64,000 bases of DNA, from positions 248,001 through 312,000 of the forward strand of contig JAHQRK010000011.1 of the NCBI GenBank assembly GCA_019828595.1, written 5' to 3'. A program made the translations under genes and the position numbers. Below the pieces are notes generated by a model, which saw only the letters and a program-made list of their open reading frames with translations, was not told the origin of the DNA and searched no databases. Below, piece by piece: positions 54,639 to 64,000 of this stretch (positions are counted from its first letter, which is position 1; the number at the start of each line of letters is the position of its first letter). This stretch comes from Aphanomyces cochlioides. Lineage: Eukaryota > Oomycota > Saprolegniomycetes > Saprolegniales > Verrucalvaceae.

Positions 54639-55052
54639 ATGGACAGACGACGAAGTGAAGAACGAAGATCAAGGTCAAAACGACGGCGTTCCCACGAAAG
54701 ACGAGATCGATCGGCGAGTCCTTCGCGCCGCCGTACGCATAAATCAAGTCGGAGTCGAAGTCCGCGGCGAGATTCGCCGAGAAGACGCTCGTCTGAACGC
54801 ACTTCGTCGAAACGGCTTCCTCGAAATACGAATCGATCACGCGACGATCTGCCCCGCCAAGAGCCACTACAGGGCGCGAAAGATGACGAGAATAACAGAG
54901 AAACGAAGACACGACCACAGCGTCCTCGACGAATCGCACCGAACGTGAATCTTCTCAGTCGTATCATGACCTCGACGGCAAAATCTCGCGACAGAGAAGA
55001 CGAACGCGAACGGCAAGTGGCAGATCAAAAACTCGCCGCATTGCTCAACTAG
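54639..55052 (+). CDS. Arginine/serine-rich nuclear protein
   Basis: 137 aa from ATG 54639. Residues 1-70 are an RS-type region (RRRSEERRSRSKRRRSHERR, SRSRSPRRDSPRRRSSERTS) that SR protein kinases would phosphorylate. The C-terminus is different and probably the conserved part (IAPNVNLLSRIMTSTAKSRD, ending VADQKLAALLN), a likely helix. No RRM. It is a candidate splicing-associated protein by composition only. Divergent from the GPR107-like gene with a 185-bp spacer, and 28 bp from the convergent next gene. Confidence 0.7.
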   Translation: MDRRRSEERRSRSKRRRSHERRDRSASPSRRRTHKSSRSRSPRRDSPRRRSSERTSSKRLPRNTNRSRDDLPRQEPLQGAKDDENNRETKTRPQRPRRIAPNVNLLSRIMTSTAKSRDREDERERQVADQKLAALLN

Positions 55053-55080
55053 GGGTCTTGTATACATATGAACTACGTCT

Positions 55081-57088
55081 CTACTGCTTCTTCATTGCGG
55101 CAAAATGTTGCTGTGCGGCAATCGATTCCTTGATGATCGCACTGCGCGACTTTTTATTCGTCGCTTGGTACACTTCCATCGGCACCGGCACATGCTTGTC
55201 GCCGACGATGACATGTGTCGCCTTGTCATACGGGAATGGTCTTAGCTCATCCTCGTGGAAATAGGCGAGGATCTTAAGCTTGCGCAGACGGACAACGTAG
55301 ACTTGATCGGGTCGTTGTGCCACAATAAAGCCCGAACCAAATTTCGGGCACAAGACACGCTCGTCGACGGAAAATCGCGGCCTACAAGGACATCGTCATG
55401 AGTTCTTCCTTGGCAGTGCCATGTACTTACCCTCTCTTGAAGGCATTATCGAGCGAGCTCTTCACTTGTGCTTTGAGCGCACTCGCAGTGGAATACGAGA
55501 AAGAATGCCATTCCTTTCCAGCTTGTTTTGTTTTTTCCACCAGCATAGACAGTCGACTGTTGAGCACTCCGTCGGGGAACATGGAGTCCATTTGAGCTGC
55601 TTGGACGTAGAGCACGGGAGGAGCTGAAGAAGATGTGGAGCTGGAAGATTCCGTAGCGGGAGTTTCCAAGGCGCAGACAAAGACTTGGTCGTTAGATTGG
55701 ACGCGGATGATCGTCGCGACGCCAAATGGACAGCGCAGTTTGTCGCCAACCATGTACTTTTCCTTGCGCTGTTGCGGCAATGATGGCAGGTTGAATTTCG
55801 GCAACGACGACATGCCCGACATCTTGAAATAGGAAGACGATGATGATGGGGGTAGCGTGGCTTTCTTTGCCTTGGAGGAAGCAGCAGCGGCAGCAGCAGC
55901 TTGGATCAGTGCCGACGGTGAGACTGTGTACAATGTCGCGCCGTAGACCAGCTGGATTTCGTAAACGCCACGTCGATGATATGCGACGACATGACCATCT
56001 CCAAACGGCGTCGCAATGGCATCACCACTTCCAACTTCCAACTCGCGGAAGGAACCAACATGCATGTAAGCGAGACATGAGTGAGGCTTTGAGAATCGAA
56101 TCGTGGCAATTTGGTCGCTTTTGCGAATCGACTCCAGGCGTCCTTCACCAAATAGATCTGACCAGACTGGAGTGAACGAATGCTTGGACGGCAGAACGAC
56201 TGCAGGTGTTGTTGCTGGAGTCGGAACAGAACTCAAGCGGATAAGGCTCGTGTACGCTGATGTCGAAGGTAAACTCATGCGCAATGACGTCACGCCTTCT
56301 TCAAATGTTTTCGACATGAGTGACCTTGCGGCTTGGGCACGGGATTTTAATGTCGCGTTAGCAGGCGTCGGGATATCAAACATCTTGGTACTAGCCTTCA
56401 TGCGCCACACGTGATCGTCGTCCCAACGCCAATCCAAAGCGACGCTGTACTTGTCTTCGTCCACATAATAGCGCTCAATGGTTGCCATGCCTAGAATTAA
56501 ATTCGATGTAAAATTAAGGACGACGAAGAGGAAGGCAAACCCCATTTGGTCTTGACACGATCGCCCACCATGCATTTAATTTCGCGGACAATGGAATCGG
56601 CGTGGAAGTACGCGACGGCATTATATACCATTCGCACAACGTACATATCGTCTTCATCTCGGAACTGGAGAACGATCGCTGTGCCATATTTCGTCGCGAC
56701 GTACGTTCCTTCTGGGTATCGTCGAGGTCCCAAGTACTCGGACATCCTACAACGTATCAATATACCCCCACTGACGATAGGACAAGTACCGTTCTTCGGA
56801 AATCTCCTCGTCCGTTCTCTCTCCAAGGCTTTTCGACCTGCCAAAGACCATTTTCTTCATAAATCCCGTTGAAAACGCCGACATGAGCGTTGCTGTCGAT
56901 GTGGATGATATTGTTTTCTGCCGTTTCGACTGCGGTTGCGTCGACTGACTGGGGCGTAAGTTTTCGTCGTGGGCCGGGTCGAGACGCTTTTTCTCGAATG
57001 CAGTGGAGGGCGCAAGTAGCTCCTTTTGGTTCTCGGATGGGGCGAGCTCCGACGTGCGCGACGTGCGGAAGAGGTTCAGACCGACCAT
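55081..57088 (-). CDS. Protein built from about five copies of a 45-residue beta-type module
   Basis: Four exons with introns 56747-56789, 56491-56540 and 55382-55430 (43-50 nt) give 621 aa. A disordered N-terminus with a polybasic site (SKRQKT) is followed by repeated modules: YPEGTYVATKYGTAIVLQFR then DEDDMYVVRMVYNAVAYFHA; VGDRVKTKWG then IERYYVDEDKYSVALDWRWD; GSGDAIATPFGDGHVVAYHR then VYEIQLVYGATLYTVSPSAL; VGDKLRCPFGVATIIRVQSN; and VDERVLCPKFGSGFIVAQRP then DQVYVVRLRKLKILAYFHED. The consensus is roughly G-D/x-V-x-T-x-x-G-x-A-x-V, then R-x-x-D-x-Y-V-V-x-L and AYFH. It looks like a Tudor- or SH3-like small barrel repeated in tandem, with linkers up to 200 residues. No catalytic residues. Function unknown. 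Confidence 0.75.
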
Positions 57089-58016
57089 GACGATGAAGCT
57101 CTTCGGAAGTGACTGTTTTTCAATCTGAAAAAAAAGTCCACCGTTCTCGATATAAATTTGAATAAATTCAAAAAAATAAAAATAATTTAAGAATACAAGA
57201 ATTCATATATTCGTAAAAAATATTATTTTCGAATATATTATTTTTGCATTTTTTTTGAATTTTTGCATCTGGTGTCAATGAAATCTCGCATTTCCGAATC
57301 TCCTCCAAAAGTGATACAAGCGCCACATTTCCATCTCTTCCTTGATTGATTGCAACAGGAAGCTCCGGAAGCAAGTGGAAAAGGAAACAGCGAGAAATTT
57401 GACGGCTGGTTTGCATGTTGCAGCGAGATTTGCTCGAAGGAACGACACCCATGATCGATGTGGACACCCTTTCTACGAGTTTGTTATGGCCATTGAATCT
57501 CACGAGCTAGATTGACCGTTGTAATACGCGCTTGCTTTGGAGTAAGGTCAGCAAGATGGGCCAGCTTCAAGGGACAGTAATTGCGAGAAGGCCATGAACC
57601 AGATTGCAATGAGCAACCCAATTGTTGGACGTATGTTGGCCAAACGGCTTCGTGACGTCGTGGAATCTCCAAGAACTACGAGTACCAAGATTCATCATTC
57701 TCAATCCCCCTCTATTTATGGCGAATCGGTCTAATGGGATCCACCTGGGACAGAACTCTCGTGCTACAGTGCTGCTCTTGAAGTGACTATCAGCAAGTGT
57801 TGAGGATTGAAGACACGATCTTCATGAAAATGCCCATCGACATTGATCGCACTCCATTTCAGGCGCATCAGACAACAACTGATGTTAAGACAGTTATCTA
57901 CTCGAGTTACGACTTATTTCCAACGACTTTGTAGCATTCTTTGACGAGTTGGCTCTGTCGACTGCTCAAACCAATGTATCGATGGGGAGGAAGACGTTCG
58001 TCGCGGTCAGTGAAGC
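57089..58016. other. Mostly unassigned stretch with a possible short spliced ORF
   Basis: 57120-57260 is very AT-rich. On the minus strand, RHEAVWPTYVQQLGCSLQSG (57484-57672) can be joined by a 31-nt GT-AG gap to MGVVPSSKSRCNMQTSRQIS and VAINQGRDGNVALVSLLEEI (57241-57480). It has no good ATG and a competing frame reads equally well, so I do not call a gene. 57690-58016 shows nothing. Confidence 0.35.
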
Positions 58017-58869
58017 CTAATGAAAATCAAGTACAATCTCCCATCTGCGTGGATCAGTACCTCGCTTTCCATGGGGCGGCGACGAGAAGATCTTCATGGA
58101 TGGAGTGGCTTTCAACGTGTCCATACCGCCATGGTGGTGGTGATGATGCACCGATGCGACTTGACGGCATTTCATCGCATCTTTCCATTGACTTTTCCAA
58201 AAGTCGGCGCTGTTGTTCACGGCAGGAGCAGAGTCAAACCGTTCGCTCTTTGGTACATACGCCAACGTGCTCTGAGTCGACGACGCTACGGACGGCTGAT
58301 TGAGCGACATTTGGTACATGCTCTGGACATTCGACAATCGGTCGAGTTTGTCGCTCAACTCCCGTGTCAGGGCTTTGTACTTGTGAAGCTCCATGAGCAT
58401 TTGCTCTTTCTCCACTGTGGCTTCGTGCAGCGCGACTTGTTTCAGCTCCAAGTTCTACACGACAACAATGAGTTCCAGCCTTTTAGACCCAGGGGCGTAC
58501 AAAGCGAAGGTCGCGCACTTCCTTCTCGTAGCTTGTATGAACCGATTGGTTCTCCATGGCTCGAGTATGGTCGTCGGTTTTCTTTTCCTCGTACTCGCGC
58601 AGAGTCTTGTAAGCTGCCTGGAGTTCCTTCCGTTGGCTTTCCAAGTGACGACGGAGAAGGTCGATGGTTTCCGACATGACGAGGACTTGTTTTGCAGCAT
58701 CCGAGGCTTCACTCTCCGTGTCAAGGTCACCATCGTCCATGTCGTCCAAGTCAGGATCCATTTCCAGCCGTTGATTGATTGAGACTACGCCGCTATCATC
58801 AGTAGGAGCTGAGGGTTGCTTGGTCTTCTCAAACAACTGAGACGCTTGCGAGCGATATGGTGCTGCCAT
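58017..58869 (-). CDS. Coiled-coil protein of unknown function
   Basis: Two exons around a 46-nt intron (58455-58500) give 268 aa from MAAPYRSQASQLFEKTKQPS. An acidic stretch (DPDLDDMDDGDLDTESEASD) leads into a long coiled coil (SETIDLLRRHLESQRKELQA and ELKQVALHEATVEKEQMLME). It ends in a Ser/Gln-rich segment with a HHHHHH run near the C-terminus. A further upstream frame (MSLSALDDSHGKSSFSELNG, ATG 59006) could be a 5' exon, but the only junction I can make is a 26-nt intron, which is doubtful. No family recognised. Confidence 0.6.
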
Positions 58870-59500
58870 CGCGATGTCTGCTCAAATGTTGGAGCGGTTA
58901 CACCTTGTAACGCCGCTGCCTTTCCAAATTGTACATTGTTGAGTCGTCCATTGAGCTCAGAGAAGCTGCTTTTGCCATGAGAATCATCAAGAGCGGACAA
59001 CGACATAGCGATGCGACGTCGGTGTCGTCAGTTAGGTCGAAATGCTGACGGCGGATTGTGAATAGTGGCATTGAATCCGTCGATATAAACTTTGCTGTGC
59101 CACTGAAAATTCACAAAGGAATGACATCACTTTGGAAGCAACGAAGAGAATGAGAAGCTTGATGGGGCTAAAGCTCTCTCCACAGCTTTGGAGCACTACA
59201 AGCCTCGTTCAAAGTACTAGAGCAAACGGGACGAGAAGGATCCAGCCATGAAGCTCTCGATTCCGTCTTGCCGGCATAGCAAACTTTCCCGTCGAGAACA
59301 ATCTTTTATCGTGCTTTGCTATTCCAGCACCTACGACGTACGACATCGCGCTTTGATTTGGTTGGTACCGGGAAGATCTTTTGCAGGCGTCCTCTCCTCA
59401 AATTGGATGTTGGTCTGCTGCCACGTACACCGAGATCGTTCGCACGTTTTCCAAACTTTTCATCGAGACCACATCTGCCCATCTCATTTTCGAATTAACC
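58870..59500. other. Intergenic region between coiled-coil gene and small membrane-protein gene
   Basis: May include a 5' exon of the minus-strand coiled-coil gene (to 59006). The remainder shows only out-of-frame ORFs such as that at 59248 and no repeats. Confidence 0.35.
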
Positions 59501-59770
59501 ATGTCGAGCTACAAAGCCAAATCGGTCTCAACTGCGATCAATCCAAGTTGGACTGCGATTGCCACTGGCGTTGCCATCATTGGTGTTGCTTGCTATCTCA
59601 GTTGAGTGGTTCTTCTTGTCGTTGTGAGCTTGGCGTCCTTGAAACCTCGTGCGTTATTGATCGGTCTGGCCACTGCAATTGTCGGTGTGTACTTGGTCCA
59701 AGGCATGGCGGAGAAGCTCCGTGAGAAGAAACGTGTGCGACAGCCTTCGCTTGTCAAGAAGCTCGTGTGA
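59501..59770 (+). pseudogene. Small membrane protein frame interrupted by one TGA
   Basis: From ATG 59501 the frame reads MSSYKAKSVSTAINPSWTAI and ATGVAIIGVACYLS (one membrane span). It meets TGA at 59603-59605 and then continues open in the same frame through a second span (RALLIGLATAIVGVYLVQG) and a basic tail (MAEKLREKKRVRQPSLVKKL) to a TGA at 59768. The two spans resemble each other. Options: a nonsense-mutated pseudogene, stop-codon readthrough, or a 102-nt in-frame intron (GTTGAG...CCAAG, 59601-59702) that would remove the TGA and fuse span 1 to the basic tail, giving about 55 aa. That intron would be longer than any other here. Unrecognised family. Confidence 0.45.
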
Positions 59771-59824
59771 ATCTAACTGTTGTATAGTAATGCTGTATAT
59801 ACCAGCAGTCGTATGCGTTATGTA

Positions 59825-61431
59825 CTGTATATTCTCTAATAGGACGCCACTCTCTATTAGTACGCCACCTGATATACCACTATACTCTACAATTCAATAT
59901 CTCTAGAAATTTACTCAAACTCAGTTAAAATATTCAAGAGGAAAAATTTTCTATTGATCAATTACAAGTACTTCATCAAAGTCGTCTGCAAGAACATCAC
60001 TGTCAGAAGCATGAATTTCGGACTCTTTTGACTCGTCTTCGCAATGAATTTCCTGGAGACGATGAGTAAATTCATCACCATACTTTCCATGTCGAGCAAG
60101 TGAGAGCTCGTCGTCTTCTCCGATGACACAACGCACAAAGCTCTTCTCAATAATCGGCTTGCTGACCTGATTCCAGGCAGTCTTAACCCATTCTCCATAT
60201 ACTTCAATCGGTGGGGGCTTGACTCGATTTCCAGACGTATATTGGAATGGGCCATTCCTTTTCCAAGCGTCAATTTCACGCAAAAGGGCAGACTTCACAG
60301 ACTTGAACCAACTGTAGTCGGCAGGTTGTAGAAAACCAGTCATGCCACCAGGAATAACAAGAAAGAGAATATTGTTGGTATGCAAAAATGACTTCACCAC
60401 TTGACTGATGTGGCTTCTGGCGCTGTCAAAAATCAAGAGCAAAGGACGTGGATGAAACGCAAATTCATACCTGATGTACGCAATGAAAGCATTAGAAGTC
60501 ATCCATGATTTTTTTGTTGTAAGAAGGACTATGCCGTTCTCTTGAGTCACATTGACTTCTTCGTCTCGTGAGCGCAGCAAGACGCAGGGCTTGCGCTTCA
60601 CGCCATCAGCACTGGCAGCCATAACAGCAGTGATTCGAGTCTTTTCCAGCCCAAAAGACTTGATCGGGACATCTATGGCGCCACGTAACTCAACAGTTTT
60701 TTGCTTCGAGTAATCAAAAAAGATCGCTGTTTCATCCAAATTGTATATGTTCGACGCCGGTATACGAAACATTGATATCAATGAACGAGCTTGTCGTACA
60801 AAACTCAAGCCACGTTCGATTACTTGATCGTCCGATAAGACGGGCTTACGCGTTCCTTCTCGCAGCACCAGATCGTGACGTGAGAAAAAACGCGTGAGCC
60901 ATCCTGTCGAGCAACCAAGATCGATCTCAAGTTCTTCTGCCAAATCGATAGCCCACATGGTGATCATGCTTCGAGTCACTCGAAAGCCTTCAGATCGGTT
61001 GTATAGGATTCGTTCAAAGATGATTGAGTCGTGCTCTTCACTTGTCAAAGGGCGGCCACCACCAGAAAGCCGCTTAGCACTTGGATTGGACACAAACAAG
61101 TCTTTTAGCTCAGCTTCTTGATGCATCCACGAGCGAACACTGGAACGCGTCGCGCCAAAGTGTCTTGAAGCAGCACTAATGCCATGCAATTTGGCATAAT
61201 CGACAGCGTTGAGCTTCTTCTTGGCTGTGAATGACTTCGTCATTGTCTTTTTGATTGACTGGCTTCATAAAATGGTTGGCTTTGACATGCCTTAGATAAC
61301 TTATTCCTCTCAAAGATTATATATATCAGTCTAGTAGTATTATCAATTTATAGAGTAAGTCTAATAGTACGCCACCCTCGACCTGGCGTACTAAAGTTGT
61401 GCGCCATGGCGTCTTAATAGAGAATATACAG
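59825..61431. mobile_element. Intact pogo-like DNA transposon with TIRs and TA duplication
   Basis: CTGTATATTCTCTAATAGGA at 59825 is matched inversely at 61431 (CTGTATATTCTCTATTAAGA on the minus strand), and both continue CGCCA. TA flanks both ends (59823-59824 and 61432-61433). The 1607-bp element contains one uninterrupted transposase. Inside each end are further copies of TAATAGTACGCCACC or its complement (59857, 61362, 61384), so each terminus has at least two similar boxes. It lies 55 bp downstream of the small membrane-protein frame. Confidence 0.9.
59951..61243 (-). CDS. DDE_1 (pogo/CENP-B-like) transposase, intact
   Basis: 430 aa, no introns, ATG at 61243. The N-terminal helix-turn-helix reads AKLHGISAASRHFGATRSSV with RSWMHQE. 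A CENP-B-type second domain follows (FRVTRSMITMWAIDLAEELE, CSTGWLTRFFSRHDL). The catalytic core has YNLDETAIFFD, LLLIFDSARSHIS, and PGGMTGFLQPADYSWFKSVK. The C-terminus is acidic (SDSDVLADDFDEVLVIDQ). All catalytic acids are present and the ORF fills the TIR-bounded element, so this copy is potentially active. Confidence 0.88.
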   Translation of the reverse strand: MTKSFTAKKKLNAVDYAKLHGISAASRHFGATRSSVRSWMHQEAELKDLFVSNPSAKRLSGGGRPLTSEEHDSIIFERILYNRSEGFRVTRSMITMWAIDLAEELEIDLGCSTGWLTRFFSRHDLVLREGTRKPVLSDDQVIERGLSFVRQARSLISMFRIPASNIYNLDETAIFFDYSKQKTVELRGAIDVPIKSFGLEKTRITAVMAASADGVKRKPCVLLRSRDEEVNVTQENGIVLLTTKKSWMTSNAFIAYIRYEFAFHPRPLLLIFDSARSHISQVVKSFLHTNNILFLVIPGGMTGFLQPADYSWFKSVKSALLREIDAWKRNGPFQYTSGNRVKPPPIEVYGEWVKTAWNQVSKPIIEKSFVRCVIGEDDELSLARHGKYGDEFTHRLQEIHCEDESKESEIHASDSDVLADDFDEVLVIDQ

Positions 61432-62417
61432 TAATTGAAATCAGTCTTATCATCTGACGAAATCTTCTACTTGACGTGATACTGGCATGCAAACTTGGAT
61501 TCTACCTTATGCTCTCGTCGTTGAAGAACATTGCCTGAAGAATATGACAATAATATACTTGATTCCATCTCATTGCAAGCGAGCCTTTTGGTTGTCCTTC
61601 ACTGCCAATGAGACGGGTGTATACGCACTGATGCACTCGCATTCTCCAGGTACACATACAGGCAAACGTAGCCGTCCATCGTCATACGTTCACCACAATA
61701 TTGGCTGATGGTGTTGAACTAATCATTTCGTCATGGCGAAGGCGTAAATTGATTTGGTCTACCGTAAGTTGAGAATTTGAAAAAGGGATCGAAACGATCG
61801 AGTACGATGCTGTGTTCGAAATGGTAGTGCCATAAATTTGGTAACAGACTGCATGGGAATGGGACTGTTGCCAGTGTGCAGGGCAATAGGTGGCCTTCAC
61901 AAATGAGTTGATAAACGCTTTGGTAAATTGTGTCTTCATCAGGAACCAGGAAATGCCGAGAACGAGTTCAAACTTTCCTCCGACGAGGGTTCGACAAAGG
62001 TAGACGTTGCCTCCATTTTAGCAGTCAAATCTCGGGGGATAATTTTGCATGACAATGTTTGCAGCTTCGGCAGCATACCGAATTTGTTCTATAAACGTCG
62101 TACACTTTGTATGGATAGACCAAAGAGTTGCCCGATCCTTTCAAGAGGAATATGGAATTCCTTTCGAGATTGTGATTCAAAGCAGTATGTCTGAGGTAAT
62201 CAGTGCTTTAACCAGTCTCTAAATAGTCCTCTTCACTGTCAAAAATATTCGCCTAACGACAACTCCCAACAACCATTTCGAAACTGGAGCAGTCAGTCCC
62301 TCTTGCACTGCAAACGACTCCAGTTCATTTACCAGTAACTTGGTATCACTACGAACTTGCATGTTACTTTGAAAACGAAGACTCATTCATTGAGCTCTCA
62401 TTCAACTTTGTGGAGCA
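61432..62417. other. Unassigned region with weak minus-strand coding potential
   Basis: A minus-strand ORF at 61682-61939 (WQQSHSHAVCYQIYGTTISN, SYSIVSIPFSNSQLTVDQIN) may be an exon or remnant of a larger gene, but I could not extend it with clean splices and do not recognise it. 61940-62417 shows no gene or repeat. Confidence 0.35.
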
Positions 62418-62720
62418 TTATGCAGCGAAACCATCCTTTGCCTCGTCTTGTCCAAAAGTATTATGACCCACCTTCACATCGTCTTGACGCTTGATATTCG
62501 CCTTCAAAATCGACGACCCGACATACGAAGCCATATCAGGATGCAAGGCAAAGTTATAGCGTGGAGAGTAAATGTAGACGGGATACGAGGGACGACGGTC
62601 ACGGAAGGCGGTCATGTCACCTCGAGTGAGTTCTTGGGACGACTGCATGGTTGGTGAGTCGGCGGATCCTTCGGCCATGGCGACGGCGGCAACAAGCGCA
62701 GACAAGATGCAGGTCTTCAT
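62418..62720 (-). CDS. Small secreted protein
   Basis: 100 aa from ATG 62720: a clear signal peptide (MKTCILSALVAAVAMAEGSA), then a mature region of about 80 residues without cysteines (TRGDMTAFRDRRPSYPVYIY, SPRYNFALHPDMASYVGSSI, LKANIKRQDDVKVGHNTFGQ). No RxLR, LxLFLAK or protease motif. The Tyr/Pro/Arg-rich middle looks folded. Small secreted proteins of this size are common among oomycete extracellular proteins. Role unknown. Confidence 0.6.
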   Translation of the reverse strand: MKTCILSALVAAVAMAEGSADSPTMQSSQELTRGDMTAFRDRRPSYPVYIYSPRYNFALHPDMASYVGSSILKANIKRQDDVKVGHNTFGQDEAKDGFAA

Positions 62721-63250
62721 GGTAGACAGCGAATGTCGAAATGAGCGATCGTAGACTTGGGTTGCCACGATGGCAGCCGTTGGGGAGAATCCCGGTGACA
62801 GCCATGGACTACGCGTGTCAAGTCAATGGAAAGATCAACAAGTTGTGGCTTCTTGCCAACTAAATCGGATGCGATTGATAGATAAGTATGGGGATGAGTT
62901 GCCAACTGTAGAAAGCAATCAACACTCATGTCTTCTTGTTGATCGAGAATTCAACTGAAAGAAATCGCGGTAACCGCAAATAGCGAAAGTCCATGCTCAA
63001 ACGTTGAGTTGCTGGGCAATCGATGGGTTGTCTTGAAGAAAGAAGCCTAATACCAGGGACAAGCTCAATATTGTTGTTTCACTACAGTCGCATCAATGAC
63101 AACGAAGCAACATATCAACTTGCACCACACGGCAATCGAATTTGCTATTTTTCACCAATCCGAATCCTTTCGGTTGTTGATTGGCAATTCCATGTGTTGC
63201 AAACATGGACGTGCCGCTCGTGCATTTCTTTTGTTCGTGCCTCAAGGAAG
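62721..63250. other. Intergenic region
   Basis: Divergent spacer between two genes for secreted or membrane proteins. No CCAAT cluster or repeat recognised. The frame of the next gene is open upstream of its ATG but lacks an earlier convincing start. Confidence 0.35.
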
Positions 63251-63841
63251 ATGACGAAGCCTTCGAACAGCCTTCGTGCATTCGGTGAGCAATGCTTTGG
63301 ACTCACTCTTAGTTCCTACTTAGTGTGTTTTCTCCTGTTGGTGAGCATCGCTGGCAAGACTGACCAGGAAATATGCGCTTCTCCAACCTGTAATCGAGGT
63401 GGTTTCGACTCGATCAATATGGACATCGCGGTCTACATAGTCCCGTGCGTCGCACCGGACCTGAGCTGCTTTGCATACAATGTGCAAGGTGCATGCCCCT
63501 TTTCAAACTTGGTGGACTGCAGTAAAGTAGCGACTGGCACAATATCTCCTCCTTCAATGACAACTTCGGCACCATCGACAACATTTGAGCCGACTGCTAC
63601 ACCCACGACGGAACCACCTACAAATTCAGACAGAGCTCAAGGAGGAATGGGCCACAGTACTCCATACATCATTGGTGCTGCAGCAGCCGTCATACTAATC
63701 GGCGCCGTTGTATTCTTGGCTGTCAGACACATTCGACGAACTGCAAAGTCTTCTCGTGCAAATGGAATGCAAAATAGAGTTGCTTCACCTTCATGGGGTG
63801 CAGGTGGCTCCCTTACCCTAACGTCTCCTTCGATAGCCTAA
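63251..63841 (+). CDS. Type I membrane protein with Cys-containing ectodomain and Thr/Pro stalk
   Basis: 196 aa from ATG 63251. A signal peptide or anchor (GLTLSSYLVCFLLLVSIAG) is followed by a short ectodomain with six cysteines (ICASPTCNRGG, IVPCVAPDLSCFAYNVQGAC, LVDCSKVA). Next comes a Ser/Thr/Pro-rich stalk probably O-glycosylated (SMTTSAPSTTFEPTATPTTE), one transmembrane helix (IIGAAAAVILIGAVVFLAV) and a basic cytosolic tail of about 40 residues. Oomycete cell-surface proteins often have this build. The cysteine spacing does not match a family I know. Confidence 0.6.
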   Translation: MTKPSNSLRAFGEQCFGLTLSSYLVCFLLLVSIAGKTDQEICASPTCNRGGFDSINMDIAVYIVPCVAPDLSCFAYNVQGACPFSNLVDCSKVATGTISPPSMTTSAPSTTFEPTATPTTEPPTNSDRAQGGMGHSTPYIIGAAAAVILIGAVVFLAVRHIRRTAKSSRANGMQNRVASPSWGAGGSLTLTSPSIA

Positions 63842-64000
63842 ATCATAACGATATTACATGACATTGCTTTCTCCAAGCACAAGTACAGTGCTCCCCCACT
63901 TTTCATTTTACGCGACAAAGACTCAAAAGATAGTCCAAGCAGCGACTTTATTCGCTGTCAACATTCCCCGCATCGTCAAACAAACGGGATGCGATGAACG

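Noticed and set aside
58870..59006. 5' exon joined by a 26-nt intron to the coiled-coil gene
   Set aside because: 26 nt is shorter than any other intron here and the downstream ATG gives a complete protein. Left as a possibility only.
59248..59724. 158-aa ORF rich in Cys, His and Ser
   Set aside because: Overlaps the small membrane-protein frame and has shadow-like composition.

Overview
The window looks like nuclear DNA of an oomycete, most likely a saprolegnialean (Aphanomyces/Saprolegnia-type) water mould. The evidence is eukaryotic spliceosomal genes, very short GT-AG introns (mostly 40-55 nt), AT-rich intergenic DNA with CCAAT boxes beside GC-richer exons, PIF/Harbinger and pogo-type DNA transposons, a fused PabA-PabB enzyme and oomycete-style lineage-specific proteins. 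The order is inferred from gene content and style, not from a database match.

Layout. 1-7000 is a transposon bed: a DDE_3 transposase, a Harbinger transposase with its Myb/SANT-like partner, and a TIR-bounded pogo-like element of 2.1 kb with a decayed transposase. 7.4-27.7 kb is compact housekeeping DNA: an RRM-less CstF-64-like protein, PEX11, SF3B2, two tandem PNGase A-like secreted amidases, the PP2A catalytic subunit, a CCDC57-like coiled-coil protein, aminodeoxychorismate synthase, a DHHC palmitoyltransferase and a nuclear-type FKBP. Convergent neighbours here often sit only 12-32 bp apart. 28.3-30.5 kb is a second, decayed Harbinger element with palindromic ends. 30.6-33.4 kb carries a FYVE-type zinc finger gene and a DENN-domain gene.

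33.7-52.6 kb is the most distinctive block. Five paralogous plant-FAAH-like amidases (four on the minus strand, one on the plus strand) are followed by a small family of APC-superfamily permeases resembling the ethanolamine-transporter group: one intact, two frameshifted and one reduced to an orphan last exon. Fatty acid amide hydrolases release ethanolamine from N-acylethanolamines, so I propose that the block is a catabolic cluster for fatty-acid amides and ethanolamine. Two of the amidases share a 458-bp stretch with no visible difference inside otherwise diverged genes, which indicates recent gene conversion.

52.7-64 kb holds a GPR107-type seven-TM Golgi protein, an RS-rich protein, a protein built from about five copies of a short beta-type module, coiled-coil and small secreted or membrane proteins, and an intact-looking 1.6-kb pogo-like transposon with TIRs and a TA target duplication.

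Recurrent non-coding signals are GATTGGCT/AGCCAAT boxes, the palindrome ATCCGGAT 35-100 bp upstream of three start codons, and a 79-bp promoter-like module present at two loci.
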